From Streptomyces sp. NBC_00878 (lineage in GTDB: Bacteria; Actinomycetota; Actinomycetes; Streptomycetales; Streptomycetaceae), in the NCBI RefSeq assembly GCF_026341515.1, contig NZ_JAPEOK010000001.1, positions 2,046,001 through 2,110,000 on the forward strand: 64,000 nt of DNA, given 5' to 3'. A program made the translations under genes and the position numbers. The notes under the pieces were generated by a model. The model saw only the letters and a program-made list of their open reading frames with translations, had not been told where the DNA came from and made no database searches. This document shows positions 8,161-17,778 of the stretch, piece by piece (position 1 is the stretch's first letter; each line of letters begins with the position of its first letter).

Positions 8161-8931
8161 TCATTCGTCGTCGGCCGGCCCCTGCGTGTAGTACGGCAGA
8201 TAGGTGTCCAGGATGCTGTCCAGATAGCTCGCCGCGCTCAGCAGCCCAGGGCGGAAGTCCGGAACGTACGCCTGGAGCCGGCGGATCGAGGCGCGGGTGA
8301 CTACCACGTCGCCAGGAATGTACGTGCGAACCGCGCTCGTGCCCAGCCGCTTCTCGATGCCGTCCAGGATCGTCTCGACGTGCTGCGGCGCCCCGGATGC
8401 CACGTTGAAGACCTCGCCCCGCACACCTTGGCCGAGCAGTCGCCCGATGGCGTCGACGAGGTCGTTCACGTCCAGCAGGTCCCGGTGGGCGCCCTGCTGC
8501 ACCCGCACGGCACCGGCCCGCACCTGTCGCGTCAGTCCGGGCAGCAGCTGGTGAGCACGTTGATGGCGGCCCACCAGATGACTCGGTCGCAGGATCAGGT
8601 AAGGGACTCCCGAACCGCGGATCGTCGACTCGAGCGCCAACTTGTGTCTGCCGTACACCGTTTGCGGAACCAGCGGGCCCCCTTCGGCGCACAGGGCGCC
8701 GGTGGACCCGTACACCGCGAACGAGGCCGAGGAGAAGAACAGCACCGTCCGATGCCGGTCCCTGCACTCGCGCAGCACCTCATGCACCAGCTCGGCTTCC
8801 CGGCCGAACTCCGCGGGCGCGGTGACCGAGTGACTGGAGACGCCGGCTGCGATCGCGGTGACCTCGGGAAACCGCTCCGTGAAGGCCTCCGAGAGATACC
8901 GGGCGAGAAAGCCGTGGCCGATGATCTGCAC
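8161..8931 (-). CDS. SDR-type NDP-hexose ketoreductase/epimerase
   Basis: A short extended-SDR protein of 256 residues, probably a 4-keto (or 3-keto) reductase in deoxysugar formation. The nucleotide motif is a divergent IIGHGFLARYL at the N-terminus. SSASFAVYG supplies the catalytic Ser region and VYGRHK the YxxxK. LILRPSHLVG and GEVFNVASG follow as in NAD-dependent epimerases. It is the last gene of the minus-strand P450-NRPS-DUF1707 operon. With the 2,3-dehydratase it would lead to a 2,6-dideoxysugar. The exact position reduced cannot be read from sequence. Confidence 0.75.
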   Translation of the reverse strand: MQIIGHGFLARYLSEAFTERFPEVTAIAAGVSSHSVTAPAEFGREAELVHEVLRECRDRHRTVLFFSSASFAVYGSTGALCAEGGPLVPQTVYGRHKLALESTIRGSGVPYLILRPSHLVGRHQRAHQLLPGLTRQVRAGAVRVQQGAHRDLLDVNDLVDAIGRLLGQGVRGEVFNVASGAPQHVETILDGIEKRLGTSAVRTYIPGDVVVTRASIRRLQAYVPDFRPGLLSAASYLDSILDTYLPYYTQGPADDE

Positions 8932-8970
8932 GTTGCTCCTCCTCTGCGGCTCCAGAACCCAGGAAGCGGA

Positions 8971-9516
8971 TCAGCGCAGAAGCGCATGGCGGACGGTCAG
9001 TTTCCGCATACCGACGGTCCCGTGGATCCTGATCCGCAACCCGCCGGAACCGGAGGACCGCCGGGGCTTGTACGAGATGCCCTTCATCCCGGTGTTCATG
9101 TCCTCCAGGTCGACGACCGAGTCGCGCGGCACAATGATCCTGACGCGTCCGAGGCCGGCCAGGACCTCGAGATCGACGACCGGATGCTCGATGACCGCCC
9201 GGGACAAGTCCAGGTACACCGTCGCGAGTGCCGATGCGACCGTGAGGTTCGCGGGCACCTGCCATCGACCGCGCCGGTAGATCAAACCCTTCACCGCGGT
9301 GATCGTTGCCCGGTCGTCCGAGCTCTGTGTCTGGAGCCCGGCCACAGCCACATCGAGCTGGCCTCGCGTCTTGGCGTTCAGCACCTGTTCGAGGCACCGG
9401 TCCAACTCCTGGTGCGTGAGCTCTCCTTTTGCGTACACATCCTGCAACAGCTGTGTGGCCCGGTCTCGTTCATCCTCGCCGATGAGTGCATTGGGGTCCT
9501 TCGGCCGGAGGGCCAT
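8971..9516 (-). CDS. DUF1707 / LiaF-C-like protein
   Basis: 181 residues. Residues about 12-65 are a DUF1707 (SHOCT-like) helical region, with DERDRATQLLQDVYAKGELT and HQELDRCLEQVLNAK. The C-terminal half, VRIIVPRDSVVDLEDMNTG to RIHGTVGMRKLTVRHALLR, resembles the beta-repeat domain of LiaF-type cell-wall-antibiotic response proteins. No membrane segment is seen. It sits between the NRPS and the sugar reductase in the same direction, which is unusual, so a role in sensing or tolerating a membrane-active product is possible but inferred. A second DUF1707 gene lies at 52172-52825. Confidence 0.7.
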   Translation of the reverse strand: MALRPKDPNALIGEDERDRATQLLQDVYAKGELTHQELDRCLEQVLNAKTRGQLDVAVAGLQTQSSDDRATITAVKGLIYRRGRWQVPANLTVASALATVYLDLSRAVIEHPVVDLEVLAGLGRVRIIVPRDSVVDLEDMNTGMKGISYKPRRSSGSGGLRIRIHGTVGMRKLTVRHALLR

Positions 9517-9629
9517 GTCCTCAACTCCCGTGTCATGTCAGTGAATTCCCCGCAACTTGCCCAGTGGCAGGCTCTCACTGCAGGAGAGTACCCAGACCGG
9601 CCCGGGCCCGGGTCGCGCGATCGGACGAA

Positions 9630-12600
9630 TCAGGAATCGTCACCCCTGTCCCTCCTGCGCAACCGTGGCGAGCGGGCCTTCGGAGCGTTGTCGACGATGA
9701 GCGCCAGTGCCGCGACGTCGGGGGCGCCGTACACCTCGTTGATGAGCACCCGAACCCCCAGTTTCCTGCTGATCCGGCCGGTGAGAGCGGACGCCAGCAG
9801 TGAGTCGCCACCCAGGTCGAAGAAGTTGTCGCCGATACCTACTCGGTCGATGTGCAGGACATCCGCCATCAAGGCACACAGCTGCCGCTCCGCCCAGGTG
9901 CGCGGCGGCGTGGAGTCCCTGCGCGGGCGACCGGGTTCGGGCAGCGCCTCCCGGTCCAGCTTGCCGTTCTGATTGAGCGGCAGCGCTTCGAGCAGGGTGT
10001 AGGCGGACGGCTGCATGTACTCCGGGAGAACGTCCCGCAGACTGGTCCGCACGTCGTCGAGCAGGGCAGCCCGGCCGGACCACCGTGGCCGGGCCGGCGC
10101 CGCCGCGGTCCTGGGACCCCGGTCCGCACCGCGGCCGTCGTCGCGCCGGGCGTAGACGTTGTAGAGGGCCGTGTTGTGCAGCAGGCCGCTGTCCTGTTCG
10201 TACACGACCTCGAAGCCGTGGTCCTTGAGGAGCGCCTCGACCTCCGCCAACCTGCCGTCGACATCGTGGAGTTCGATGGCGAGCTGTCGGATCCTCGGCC
10301 AGTGCTCCGGGCGGATGCCCTTGAGCACCTCGTGTTCGGCGCCCTCCACGTCGATCTTCATCAGGTCGATCCGGTCGATGGCTTCCTGCTCGATGATCTC
10401 CGAGAAGGTGCGCACGCGGCAGGTGAACGTCCGGCTGTCGAGGCGGGACTCGACGACCTCGTCGATCAGTTCCTCCTCAGCGGCGCCGGGCCGCACGCCG
10501 TCGGCCGGCTTCGCCTTGTTGCGCAGGTAGGCACGTACCAGATCGTGAGCCTCGGGCGCGGTCGTGGCCCGGGAGGAGACGACGGTGTTGTGCGGGTAGA
10601 AGGTGAAGGTCTCCTCCTGCGACTTCGCCCCCAGACCGCAGTCGAACAGCGTGGCGTTGAGGCCGTGCAGCTCGACGTTGCGGCGCAGCGAGTCGTGCAG
10701 TGGAGGCATCGGTTCGAAGGCGTAGAGACGGCCGTCCGGGTTGCGGTTCGACGCGAACAGCGTGAACAGGCCGATGTTGGCACCCACGTCGACGACCGTG
10801 TCGCCGTTGTCGATGGTGATGCCGCCTCGCAGGTACTCCTCGCGTGTGAAGATCTCGTCGTAGACGAAGTCCGTCTCGCCCTTGTTGTGGTGGAACACCG
10901 CCATGCCGTTGGGCAGTTCGCGGATCGACTGATGAGCGCTCCGGTCGGCGCGTTCCAGGCGGAGCAGTTCGAGCACCGCCGGTGCACGGTCCGCCGCGGG
11001 GACGACGTAGGCCACCAGGCGCTTGTCCCCGTCGCCGTAGTCGCGCGCCACGACCCGTGCGTCCTGGACCGCCGGATGTTCGGTGAGCCGGGCCTCGATC
11101 TCCCCCGGCTCGATCCGGAACCCCCGGACCTTCACCTGATCGTCGTTGCGCCCCAGGTACTCGAGGGTTCGGTCGGACAGCCACCGGACCAGGTCCCCTG
11201 ACCGGTACATCCGTGTGCCCGGCTCCCCGCCGAACGGGTCCGGAAGGAAGCGCTGGGCGGACATGCCCGGCCGGTTCAGGTAGCCGCGCGCCACGCCCGC
11301 GCCGCCGACGTACAGCTCGCCGGCGACGCCGACCGGCGTGGGCCGCAGGTATCGGTCGAGCACATAGGTGCGCAGGTCCGGCAGGCGCCGGCCGATCGGG
11401 CTGACGACCCGGTCCGTGTCGGCCCCGGTCAGGAGGTGGTAAGTGGTGTGCACCGAGGTCTCCGTGATGCCGTACATGTTCACCAGCCGGGTGCCCCGGT
11501 TGACCGCACGCCGCACCCATGGCTTGAGCAGCGTCGGATTCAGTGCCTCGCCACCGAACACCACCACCCGCAGGGCATGGGCCGCACCGTCCTCGCCCTG
11601 GGCCGCGATCAGCTGCCGGAAGGCTGTCGGCGTCTGGTTCAGCACCGTCACACGCGAGGAGCACAGCAGCCGGTACAGGTCCTTCGGGCTGCGGGCGACC
11701 TCCTGCGGCACCACGACCAGACTGCCGCCGTGCAGCAGCGCACCCCACATCTCCCATACCGAGAAGTCGAAGGCGAACGAGTGGAGCAGCGCCCACACGT
11801 CCCGCTCGTCGAAACCGAAGTGCTCCCGCGTGGACGTGAACAGCCGCACGACGTTTCGGTGTTCGACCTTGACGCCCTTCGGGGCACCCGTCGAACCCGA
11901 GGTGTAGATGGCGTAGGCCGCGTGGGCGGGCCGGACACCGGTGCCCGACAGGTTCTCGGCCGAGAGCCCACTCCACCGGTCGGCGTCCGCGCACACATCG
12001 ACGACCGGGATCGGCGGTACGTCGGGACCCGGGTCCGGATCCGAAGGGGCGTCGGTGAGCAACAGGCGCGGCGCGCTGTCGCGCAGCACCAGGGCCACCC
12101 GGTCGGCGGGCGAGGCGGGGTCGATCGGCACATACGCGCCACCGGCCTTGAGCACGGCGAGTACGGCGACAACCAGGTGCTCGGTCCGGTCCAGGCGCAG
12201 CGCGACCAGGACTTCCGGCCCGACGCCCAGGGCCCGCAGATGGCGAGCCATACGGTTGGCGCGTGCGTTCAACTCCCGGTACGACAGGCAGCGGCCCCCG
12301 GCGGTGACAGCGACCGCGTCCGGGGTGGCGGCCGCCACTTCCTCGAACCATTCGTGGACGCACCGGTCCGGCGGTTCCGCTGCCGGCACCTCGTTCCACC
12401 CCGCCAGGACCTGGCGGCGTACCTCGTCGCTCAGGACGGGCAGTTCGAGAGCGGGGCGCTGCGCGGCCCGGTCGGAGTCGAGGGCATCGGCGAGTCGCGC
12501 CACCGAGGTCTCGAGGTGGTCGATGACGGACTCCGGGGCGAAGGGCAGGCCGGCCCGCGCCTCGACGGTGAAGCGCCCCCGGAGTTCGCTGATCGCCACC

Positions 12601-15600
12601 TCCACGGGTTCGGCGCGCGCGTCGTCCGCGGCACTCCCGTTCGTGTGCGGGCCCTGAAAATCGAGGATCGCGTGGAACCTCGGGGGCTGAGCGGGGTGGT
12701 CGGACCCGCGCAGCGCCCGGTCCATGGTGTGCACCAGGTCTCGCACGCTCATCCCGGTCAGCTCGACCCGAACGGGCCGGGCCTCGCCGGCCACCGTGCT
12801 GTGGAAGGACACGTCGGCACGCCCGCTGCACATCGACGCCACCAGGGCCCAGCCCGCGTGGAAAAGCGCGGCCGGGTCGACCCGGAACTCCTGCGCACAC
12901 CTGCGGACCCGCTCGCCGAGGAGGGGGTCCAGCACTCGGCTCCGGACGGAGAGCCCGGTACCCCCGTCGGTCTTCAGCTCTCCTGCGGGCTCCTCGACGA
13001 CCAGGTCACCCAGCGGCGCCCGCACATCTGCGGCGATCCTTTCGAGGACCCGCCCGTACAGTTCGGCGACCTCCTGCGCGTACTCCCGGTCGAGCAGCTG
13101 CCGCTGGTACTGCATGTTCAGGCGCAGCCGGTCACCGTCGGGATAGGCGAACACGGTCACCGGGAAATGGCTGAGGGAATGCAGGCCGATGTCGGTGACG
13201 GCGATGCCCGCCGCCTCGGCCGCCTCGGCAGCGGCCTCCCTGTCCAGAGGGAAGGACTCGAAGCCGATGACGGTGTCGAACAGTGTCGGCAGCCCCGCGG
13301 CACTCTGGATCTCGCCGAGTGAGCAGGGAGCGCGGCCCAACAGGGTCCCCTGCCGTTGCTGCAGATACTCCAGCAGCTGTGCCGCGGTCTCCTCCGGGTC
13401 GCAGTGCACCCATACCGGCACGGTGTTGATGAAGGTTCCGACCATGCGGTCCGCATCGGGCAGCTCGGCGGGCCGACCCGCCACCGCGGCGCCGAACACC
13501 ACATCCCGGCGGCCGGTCAGATGGCTGAGGACAACGGCCCAGGCCCCCTGCACCAGGGTGTTGAGGGTGATCCCGATGTCGGCGGCACGGTGCGGCAGTG
13601 CCAGGGCGGCGGCGGTCGACAGCGGGACGTCGACACGGTCGATGCCCCCCGTCGAACCGGTGGTGGCGGTGCCGGCCGCGAGCAGCGACGGCTCCGTCAG
13701 GCCCGCCAGCTCCCCCGCCCATGCGCGGGCCGCCTCCTGCGTGTCCTGTCGGCCCAGCCAGGCTAGGTACTCGCGGTAGCTGGGGGCCGGTGGCAGCGCG
13801 GCGGCGCCCTGACCGGCGTAGAGCCACAGCAGGTCCTGTGCCAGCAGGGGCAGGCACCAGCCGTCCAGGGTGGCATGGTGGGCCGTCAGGATCAGCACAT
13901 GACGGTCCTCGGCCAGGGTCAGCAGCGACATGCGCAGCACCGGGGGCGCCGCGAGGTCGAAGTGGATCGTCAGGTCGCTCGACAGGAACTGCCGGTACGC
14001 GCTGTCGCGCATGGCTTCGTCGAGGCTGCTGAGATCGAGATACTGCCAGGGCAACTCGACGCCGTCCACGACGAACTGGACGAGGGTGCCATCGGGTCCC
14101 GGCGCATAGGCGGCCCGCAGACCGGGGTGCCGGTCGACCAGGGCCTGTGCGGCGGTGCGCAGGCGAGCGGGGTCGACCGGCCCGGACAGGCGCAAGGTGT
14201 ACTGGACCTGGTAGGTGTCGACCTCGGCGGATGTCTCGTGCTCCATCATCGAGTGCACCAACAGCCCCTGCGGGAGCGGCGCGACGGGCCAGACATCGGA
14301 CAGGCCCGGGCAGCGCCGCTGCCAGTCGTCGAGTTCCTCCTGGGTGACGCCGGACAGGAGCACGTCCGACGGTGTCAGGCCGCCCGCGCCGGTCCGGACG
14401 GCATGCCGGGAGATCGCGTCGAGCGCCCGGCGCCACAGATCCAGCAGATCCTGCACCTCGGCGGTGGTGAGGACTGTCCCGGAGCCGGTGAACACGGCTT
14501 CGAGGCACCGGCCTTCGGAGGTGTCGACCAAGGCGGTCCGGACGGCGAGGTCGACATCCGCGGCAGCGTCCGGTGCCGCGGGCACGGTCCATCCCTCGAC
14601 CGGAGTGAATCCCGCGCCGAGCAGGTCGGCAGCGGGCCCCGGGGCCGGGAATCCGCCCAGGTGGGCAAAGGAGATCCGGCCGCATCCGGACCGCTCCAGG
14701 ACGGCAGCGGTCCCGGAGTTGAGGTGGCGCAGGAGGCCGTAGCCGATCCCCTGGTCGGGCAGGGCGCCCAGCTGCTCCTTGACGGCCTTGACAGCGGTGC
14801 CCGCGGCGGGTCCGCCCGCGAACGCCTCCGCCAGGTCGACTCCGGTCACATCCAGGCGTACCGGGGTGGCACCGGTCAACCGGCCGACGGTCCGGGACGG
14901 GTCGACCCCGGCCAGCTCGGCCGCCGCCCGGCCGTACTCGTCCAGGCGGATCAGCACTGACGACGCGTCGGCACCGCACGCCGCACGCCGACTCGCCAGG
15001 GCCAGCGCGAGCGCCGCCAGCAGACCGTCCTCGACCCCGCAGCGGAAGGCGGACGGGAGAGCGGTCAGGAGGGTCTCGGTGACGGGGGCCGGGAGCAGGA
15101 GCCGGGCGCCGACCGGTGCGGGGTCCGCGCCCTCGGCCGGGTTCCGGCGGCCCGCACCGACAGCCGGGTCGGGCCCGTCGACGCCGGCGAGCCACGTGTC
15201 CAGCTCGACCAGGCGTGCGGGCCGGTGCGCCTCCTCGGCCAGGGCGCGGGCGACGGACCGCAGCGGTGCGGTGACCGGGGGCAGTTCGAGGTCCCGGCTG
15301 TCCCGGAGCTGTTCCCCGGCCGTGGCCAGGTCGGAGAGGAGGATTCGCCAGGAGTGGGCGTCCACCAGGAGGTGGTGCAGGACCATCAGGAGCCGCCCCG
15401 GCCCGCGGCGGCCCGCGTCGAACCAGGTGAACCGCGCCACCGAGCCGGCCTCCGGGTCCAACCGGGCCGCGGCGGCCTCGAGTTCGGTCCGCAGCAGGTG
15501 GTCCCATGCGTCGGCCCGATCGGTGCCCGCTCCGGCCTCCCACGGAGCGTCCGCGGCGACCCGGCGGATCAGGGAGTCCGCGGCCACCGAGCCCGGCGGG

Positions 15601-17738
15601 GCCACGACGAGCCCGCCTCCGCCGGATTCCGTCACGCGGACACGGAGCATGTCGTGATGGTCGATCAGCGCGGCCAGGGTGGCGGCCAGCCCGGCCCGGT
15701 CCAGGCCTTGGGGAAGGTTCAGGAGTGTCGCCTGGCAGTATCGCGCGGAGCCGGGACCGAGATCGTGCAGGAGGCGAGTCGCCGGAAGGTGCGGCAGCCG
15801 CCCCGCGTCCCCACCGGTGAGTTCCGTGGCGGGGGCCGGTCCCGCCTCGCCGATCGCGTCGGCGAGGGCGGCCACCGTGCGGAGGTCGAAGATCTGCCGG
15901 AAGGAGACCTCCACTCCTCGTGCGCGTGCCCGTGAGGCGACCCGCATGGCCTGGATACTGTCTCCGCCCAGCGACACGAAGTCGTCGTCGATGCCGACCC
16001 GGCCGAGGCAGAGCACCTCGGCGAAGGAGTCGGAGAGCACCTCCTCGACCGGGGAGCCGGGCGGGCGGTAGTCGGCCCCGCGGAACTGCGGCCGGGGCAG
16101 CGCCGTCCTGTCCACCTTGCCGTTCGGCGTCAGTGGCATCTCGTCGACGACCACAATCGTTGCGGGCACCATGCCCTCCGGCAGCCGCCGGGCCAGGAAC
16201 GCACGGAGTTCGGCCGCGCCGAGTCCCGGCCCCAGGGTGAGCTGCCCGGCCCCGCCGACAAGCTCGGCCCGGTGGGGCCCCTGGTCGGGCGCCGGCACCA
16301 CGAAGCCGACCAGCTGCTTTCCCCGGGTGCCGCGCTCATGGACCACGACGGCGGCCTGACGCACCCTCGGATGCGTCGCGAGGACCGCCTCCACCTCGCC
16401 GAGTTCGATCCGCTGACCCCGCAGTTTCACCTGGTCGTCGCTGCGGCCCAGATACTCCAACTGCCCATCGGCGCCGACTCGGGCCACGTCGCCGGTGCGG
16501 TACATCCGCCCGCCCGCGGGGCCCAGCGGATCGGCCAGGAACCGCGTCGCGGTCAGGGACGGGCGCCCCAGGTATCCGCGGGCCAGCCCCGGACCGGCCA
16601 GGTACAGGTCGCCGGCCTGCCCCTCGGCGACCGGCGTGAGGTGCTCGTCGAGCAGGTACGCACGAGCGTCCGTCATCGCGGTGCCGATCGGCACCGCACC
16701 GTCGCGGAGCGGACCGCCGAACGTGGCCCACACGGTGGCCTCGGTCGGACCGTACGCATTGAACAGCCGTCGCCCGGCGCCCCATTCGGCCACCAGTGCG
16801 GGGGTGCTCGCCTCCCCTCCGACGACCAGGACCCGCAGCTGATCCAGGGATGCCGTGGCGCCTGCGGGCAGCGTGGCCAGTACGCTCGGCGGCAGCGTCG
16901 CATGCGTCACCTCGCGCTCCGCCAGGACCTCGGCGAGTTCCTCACCCGCCAGTTGCTCCTGTGCCGGGAGGACGAGCAGGGCACCCGTGGTCAGAGCCGT
17001 CACCAGGTCCCACACCGACATGTCGAAGCTGAGCGCCGCGTACTGAAGCACTCGGGCACCCGCACCGACACCGAGTTCGCCGGTACCGGCACCGAGTTCA
17101 CCGGTACCGAGTTCGCCGACTCGCACGGCCTCGGCCCGCAGTGCGGCGAGCCCGACGTGCGTCACCGTCACGCCCTTGGGCCGGCCGGTGGAACCCGAGG
17201 TGTAGATGACATATGCGGCGTTGGCCACGCTCAGCGGCGCGACCCGGTCCGAGTCGACCGGGTCCGACTCGGACACATCACGCCGAGCCGCCGCGGTCTG
17301 CGGCGCATCCACGACCAGTACGTCCGCCGCGAGCCCCGCGGGCAGCCCCGCGGCGGCGGCCCGGGTGGTGAGCACGGCCGCCGGAGCGGCATCGGCCGCC
17401 ATGTACGCGATGCGCTTCTCCGGATGGCCCAGGTCCCAGGGCAGGTAGGCCGCGCCGGCCTTCATGATGCCGAGCACCGCTGCGATCTGCTCGACCGAAC
17501 GCGGCATCGCCACAGCCACCGTCTGCTCCGGGCCGACACCGCGGCCGATCAGCCAGTGCGCGAACCTGTTCGCCGACGCGTTCAACTCCCGGTACGTCCA
17601 GACCGTGCCGGCACACTCGACAGCCGGATTCAGCGGCACCTCCCGAACCCGTGCCTCGAACAGCTCGGTGAAGGTGGCCGGAGGAACGCCCTTCCCGGCG
17701 AACGGCACGTCAGCGGACGATCCTCGTGGGTCGTTCAC
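9630..17738 (-). CDS. Two-module NRPS: A-T-E-C-(half C)-A[FkbM MT]-T
   Basis: 2702 residues, GTG start behind GGAG. Domains by residue: A1 about 25-545 (YTSGSTGRPKG, NAYGPTE); T1 with LGGDSIQAM near 592; epimerisation domain about 640-1105 (HHLLVDAHSWRIL near 790, then KEQLGALPDQGIGYGLL); condensation domain about 1120-1580 (HHATLDGW near 1290); a C-domain C-terminal lobe only, about 1590-1760; A2 about 1775-2600; T2 with LGGDSLLA near 2643. Reading Stachelhaus positions by eye, A2 gives D-F-W-N-V-G-M-V-H-K, the threonine code. A1 gives D-M-W-T-V-G-A-V-W-K, which I cannot assign but which is near aromatic codes. Between A8 (GRNDDQVKVRGFRIEPGEIE) and A9/A10, A2 is split by an FkbM-type methyltransferase, about 2265-2540 (VVDVGANIGLFTLF; DLMKIDVEGAEHEVL). 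There is no starter C and no TE. Predicted product: D-X-Thr, with Thr probably O-methylated. Confidence 0.95.
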   Translation of the reverse strand: MNDPRGSSADVPFAGKGVPPATFTELFEARVREVPLNPAVECAGTVWTYRELNASANRFAHWLIGRGVGPEQTVAVAMPRSVEQIAAVLGIMKAGAAYLPWDLGHPEKRIAYMAADAAPAAVLTTRAAAAGLPAGLAADVLVVDAPQTAAARRDVSESDPVDSDRVAPLSVANAAYVIYTSGSTGRPKGVTVTHVGLAALRAEAVRVGELGTGELGAGTGELGVGAGARVLQYAALSFDMSVWDLVTALTTGALLVLPAQEQLAGEELAEVLAEREVTHATLPPSVLATLPAGATASLDQLRVLVVGGEASTPALVAEWGAGRRLFNAYGPTEATVWATFGGPLRDGAVPIGTAMTDARAYLLDEHLTPVAEGQAGDLYLAGPGLARGYLGRPSLTATRFLADPLGPAGGRMYRTGDVARVGADGQLEYLGRSDDQVKLRGQRIELGEVEAVLATHPRVRQAAVVVHERGTRGKQLVGFVVPAPDQGPHRAELVGGAGQLTLGPGLGAAELRAFLARRLPEGMVPATIVVVDEMPLTPNGKVDRTALPRPQFRGADYRPPGSPVEEVLSDSFAEVLCLGRVGIDDDFVSLGGDSIQAMRVASRARARGVEVSFRQIFDLRTVAALADAIGEAGPAPATELTGGDAGRLPHLPATRLLHDLGPGSARYCQATLLNLPQGLDRAGLAATLAALIDHHDMLRVRVTESGGGGLVVAPPGSVAADSLIRRVAADAPWEAGAGTDRADAWDHLLRTELEAAAARLDPEAGSVARFTWFDAGRRGPGRLLMVLHHLLVDAHSWRILLSDLATAGEQLRDSRDLELPPVTAPLRSVARALAEEAHRPARLVELDTWLAGVDGPDPAVGAGRRNPAEGADPAPVGARLLLPAPVTETLLTALPSAFRCGVEDGLLAALALALASRRAACGADASSVLIRLDEYGRAAAELAGVDPSRTVGRLTGATPVRLDVTGVDLAEAFAGGPAAGTAVKAVKEQLGALPDQGIGYGLLRHLNSGTAAVLERSGCGRISFAHLGGFPAPGPAADLLGAGFTPVEGWTVPAAPDAAADVDLAVRTALVDTSEGRCLEAVFTGSGTVLTTAEVQDLLDLWRRALDAISRHAVRTGAGGLTPSDVLLSGVTQEELDDWQRRCPGLSDVWPVAPLPQGLLVHSMMEHETSAEVDTYQVQYTLRLSGPVDPARLRTAAQALVDRHPGLRAAYAPGPDGTLVQFVVDGVELPWQYLDLSSLDEAMRDSAYRQFLSSDLTIHFDLAAPPVLRMSLLTLAEDRHVLILTAHHATLDGWCLPLLAQDLLWLYAGQGAAALPPAPSYREYLAWLGRQDTQEAARAWAGELAGLTEPSLLAAGTATTGSTGGIDRVDVPLSTAAALALPHRAADIGITLNTLVQGAWAVVLSHLTGRRDVVFGAAVAGRPAELPDADRMVGTFINTVPVWVHCDPEETAAQLLEYLQQRQGTLLGRAPCSLGEIQSAAGLPTLFDTVIGFESFPLDREAAAEAAEAAGIAVTDIGLHSLSHFPVTVFAYPDGDRLRLNMQYQRQLLDREYAQEVAELYGRVLERIAADVRAPLGDLVVEEPAGELKTDGGTGLSVRSRVLDPLLGERVRRCAQEFRVDPAALFHAGWALVASMCSGRADVSFHSTVAGEARPVRVELTGMSVRDLVHTMDRALRGSDHPAQPPRFHAILDFQGPHTNGSAADDARAEPVEVAISELRGRFTVEARAGLPFAPESVIDHLETSVARLADALDSDRAAQRPALELPVLSDEVRRQVLAGWNEVPAAEPPDRCVHEWFEEVAAATPDAVAVTAGGRCLSYRELNARANRMARHLRALGVGPEVLVALRLDRTEHLVVAVLAVLKAGGAYVPIDPASPADRVALVLRDSAPRLLLTDAPSDPDPGPDVPPIPVVDVCADADRWSGLSAENLSGTGVRPAHAAYAIYTSGSTGAPKGVKVEHRNVVRLFTSTREHFGFDERDVWALLHSFAFDFSVWEMWGALLHGGSLVVVPQEVARSPKDLYRLLCSSRVTVLNQTPTAFRQLIAAQGEDGAAHALRVVVFGGEALNPTLLKPWVRRAVNRGTRLVNMYGITETSVHTTYHLLTGADTDRVVSPIGRRLPDLRTYVLDRYLRPTPVGVAGELYVGGAGVARGYLNRPGMSAQRFLPDPFGGEPGTRMYRSGDLVRWLSDRTLEYLGRNDDQVKVRGFRIEPGEIEARLTEHPAVQDARVVARDYGDGDKRLVAYVVPAADRAPAVLELLRLERADRSAHQSIRELPNGMAVFHHNKGETDFVYDEIFTREEYLRGGITIDNGDTVVDVGANIGLFTLFASNRNPDGRLYAFEPMPPLHDSLRRNVELHGLNATLFDCGLGAKSQEETFTFYPHNTVVSSRATTAPEAHDLVRAYLRNKAKPADGVRPGAAEEELIDEVVESRLDSRTFTCRVRTFSEIIEQEAIDRIDLMKIDVEGAEHEVLKGIRPEHWPRIRQLAIELHDVDGRLAEVEALLKDHGFEVVYEQDSGLLHNTALYNVYARRDDGRGADRGPRTAAAPARPRWSGRAALLDDVRTSLRDVLPEYMQPSAYTLLEALPLNQNGKLDREALPEPGRPRRDSTPPRTWAERQLCALMADVLHIDRVGIGDNFFDLGGDSLLASALTGRISRKLGVRVLINEVYGAPDVAALALIVDNAPKARSPRLRRRDRGDDS

Positions 17739-17778
17739 GGATTCTCCAGAGTCTCGGGACGATAAAGGGGATCGAGGG

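Noticed and set aside
9852-17765. Long plus-strand frames opposite the NRPS
   Set aside because: They carry no motifs and mirror the codon bias of the NRPS on the other strand.
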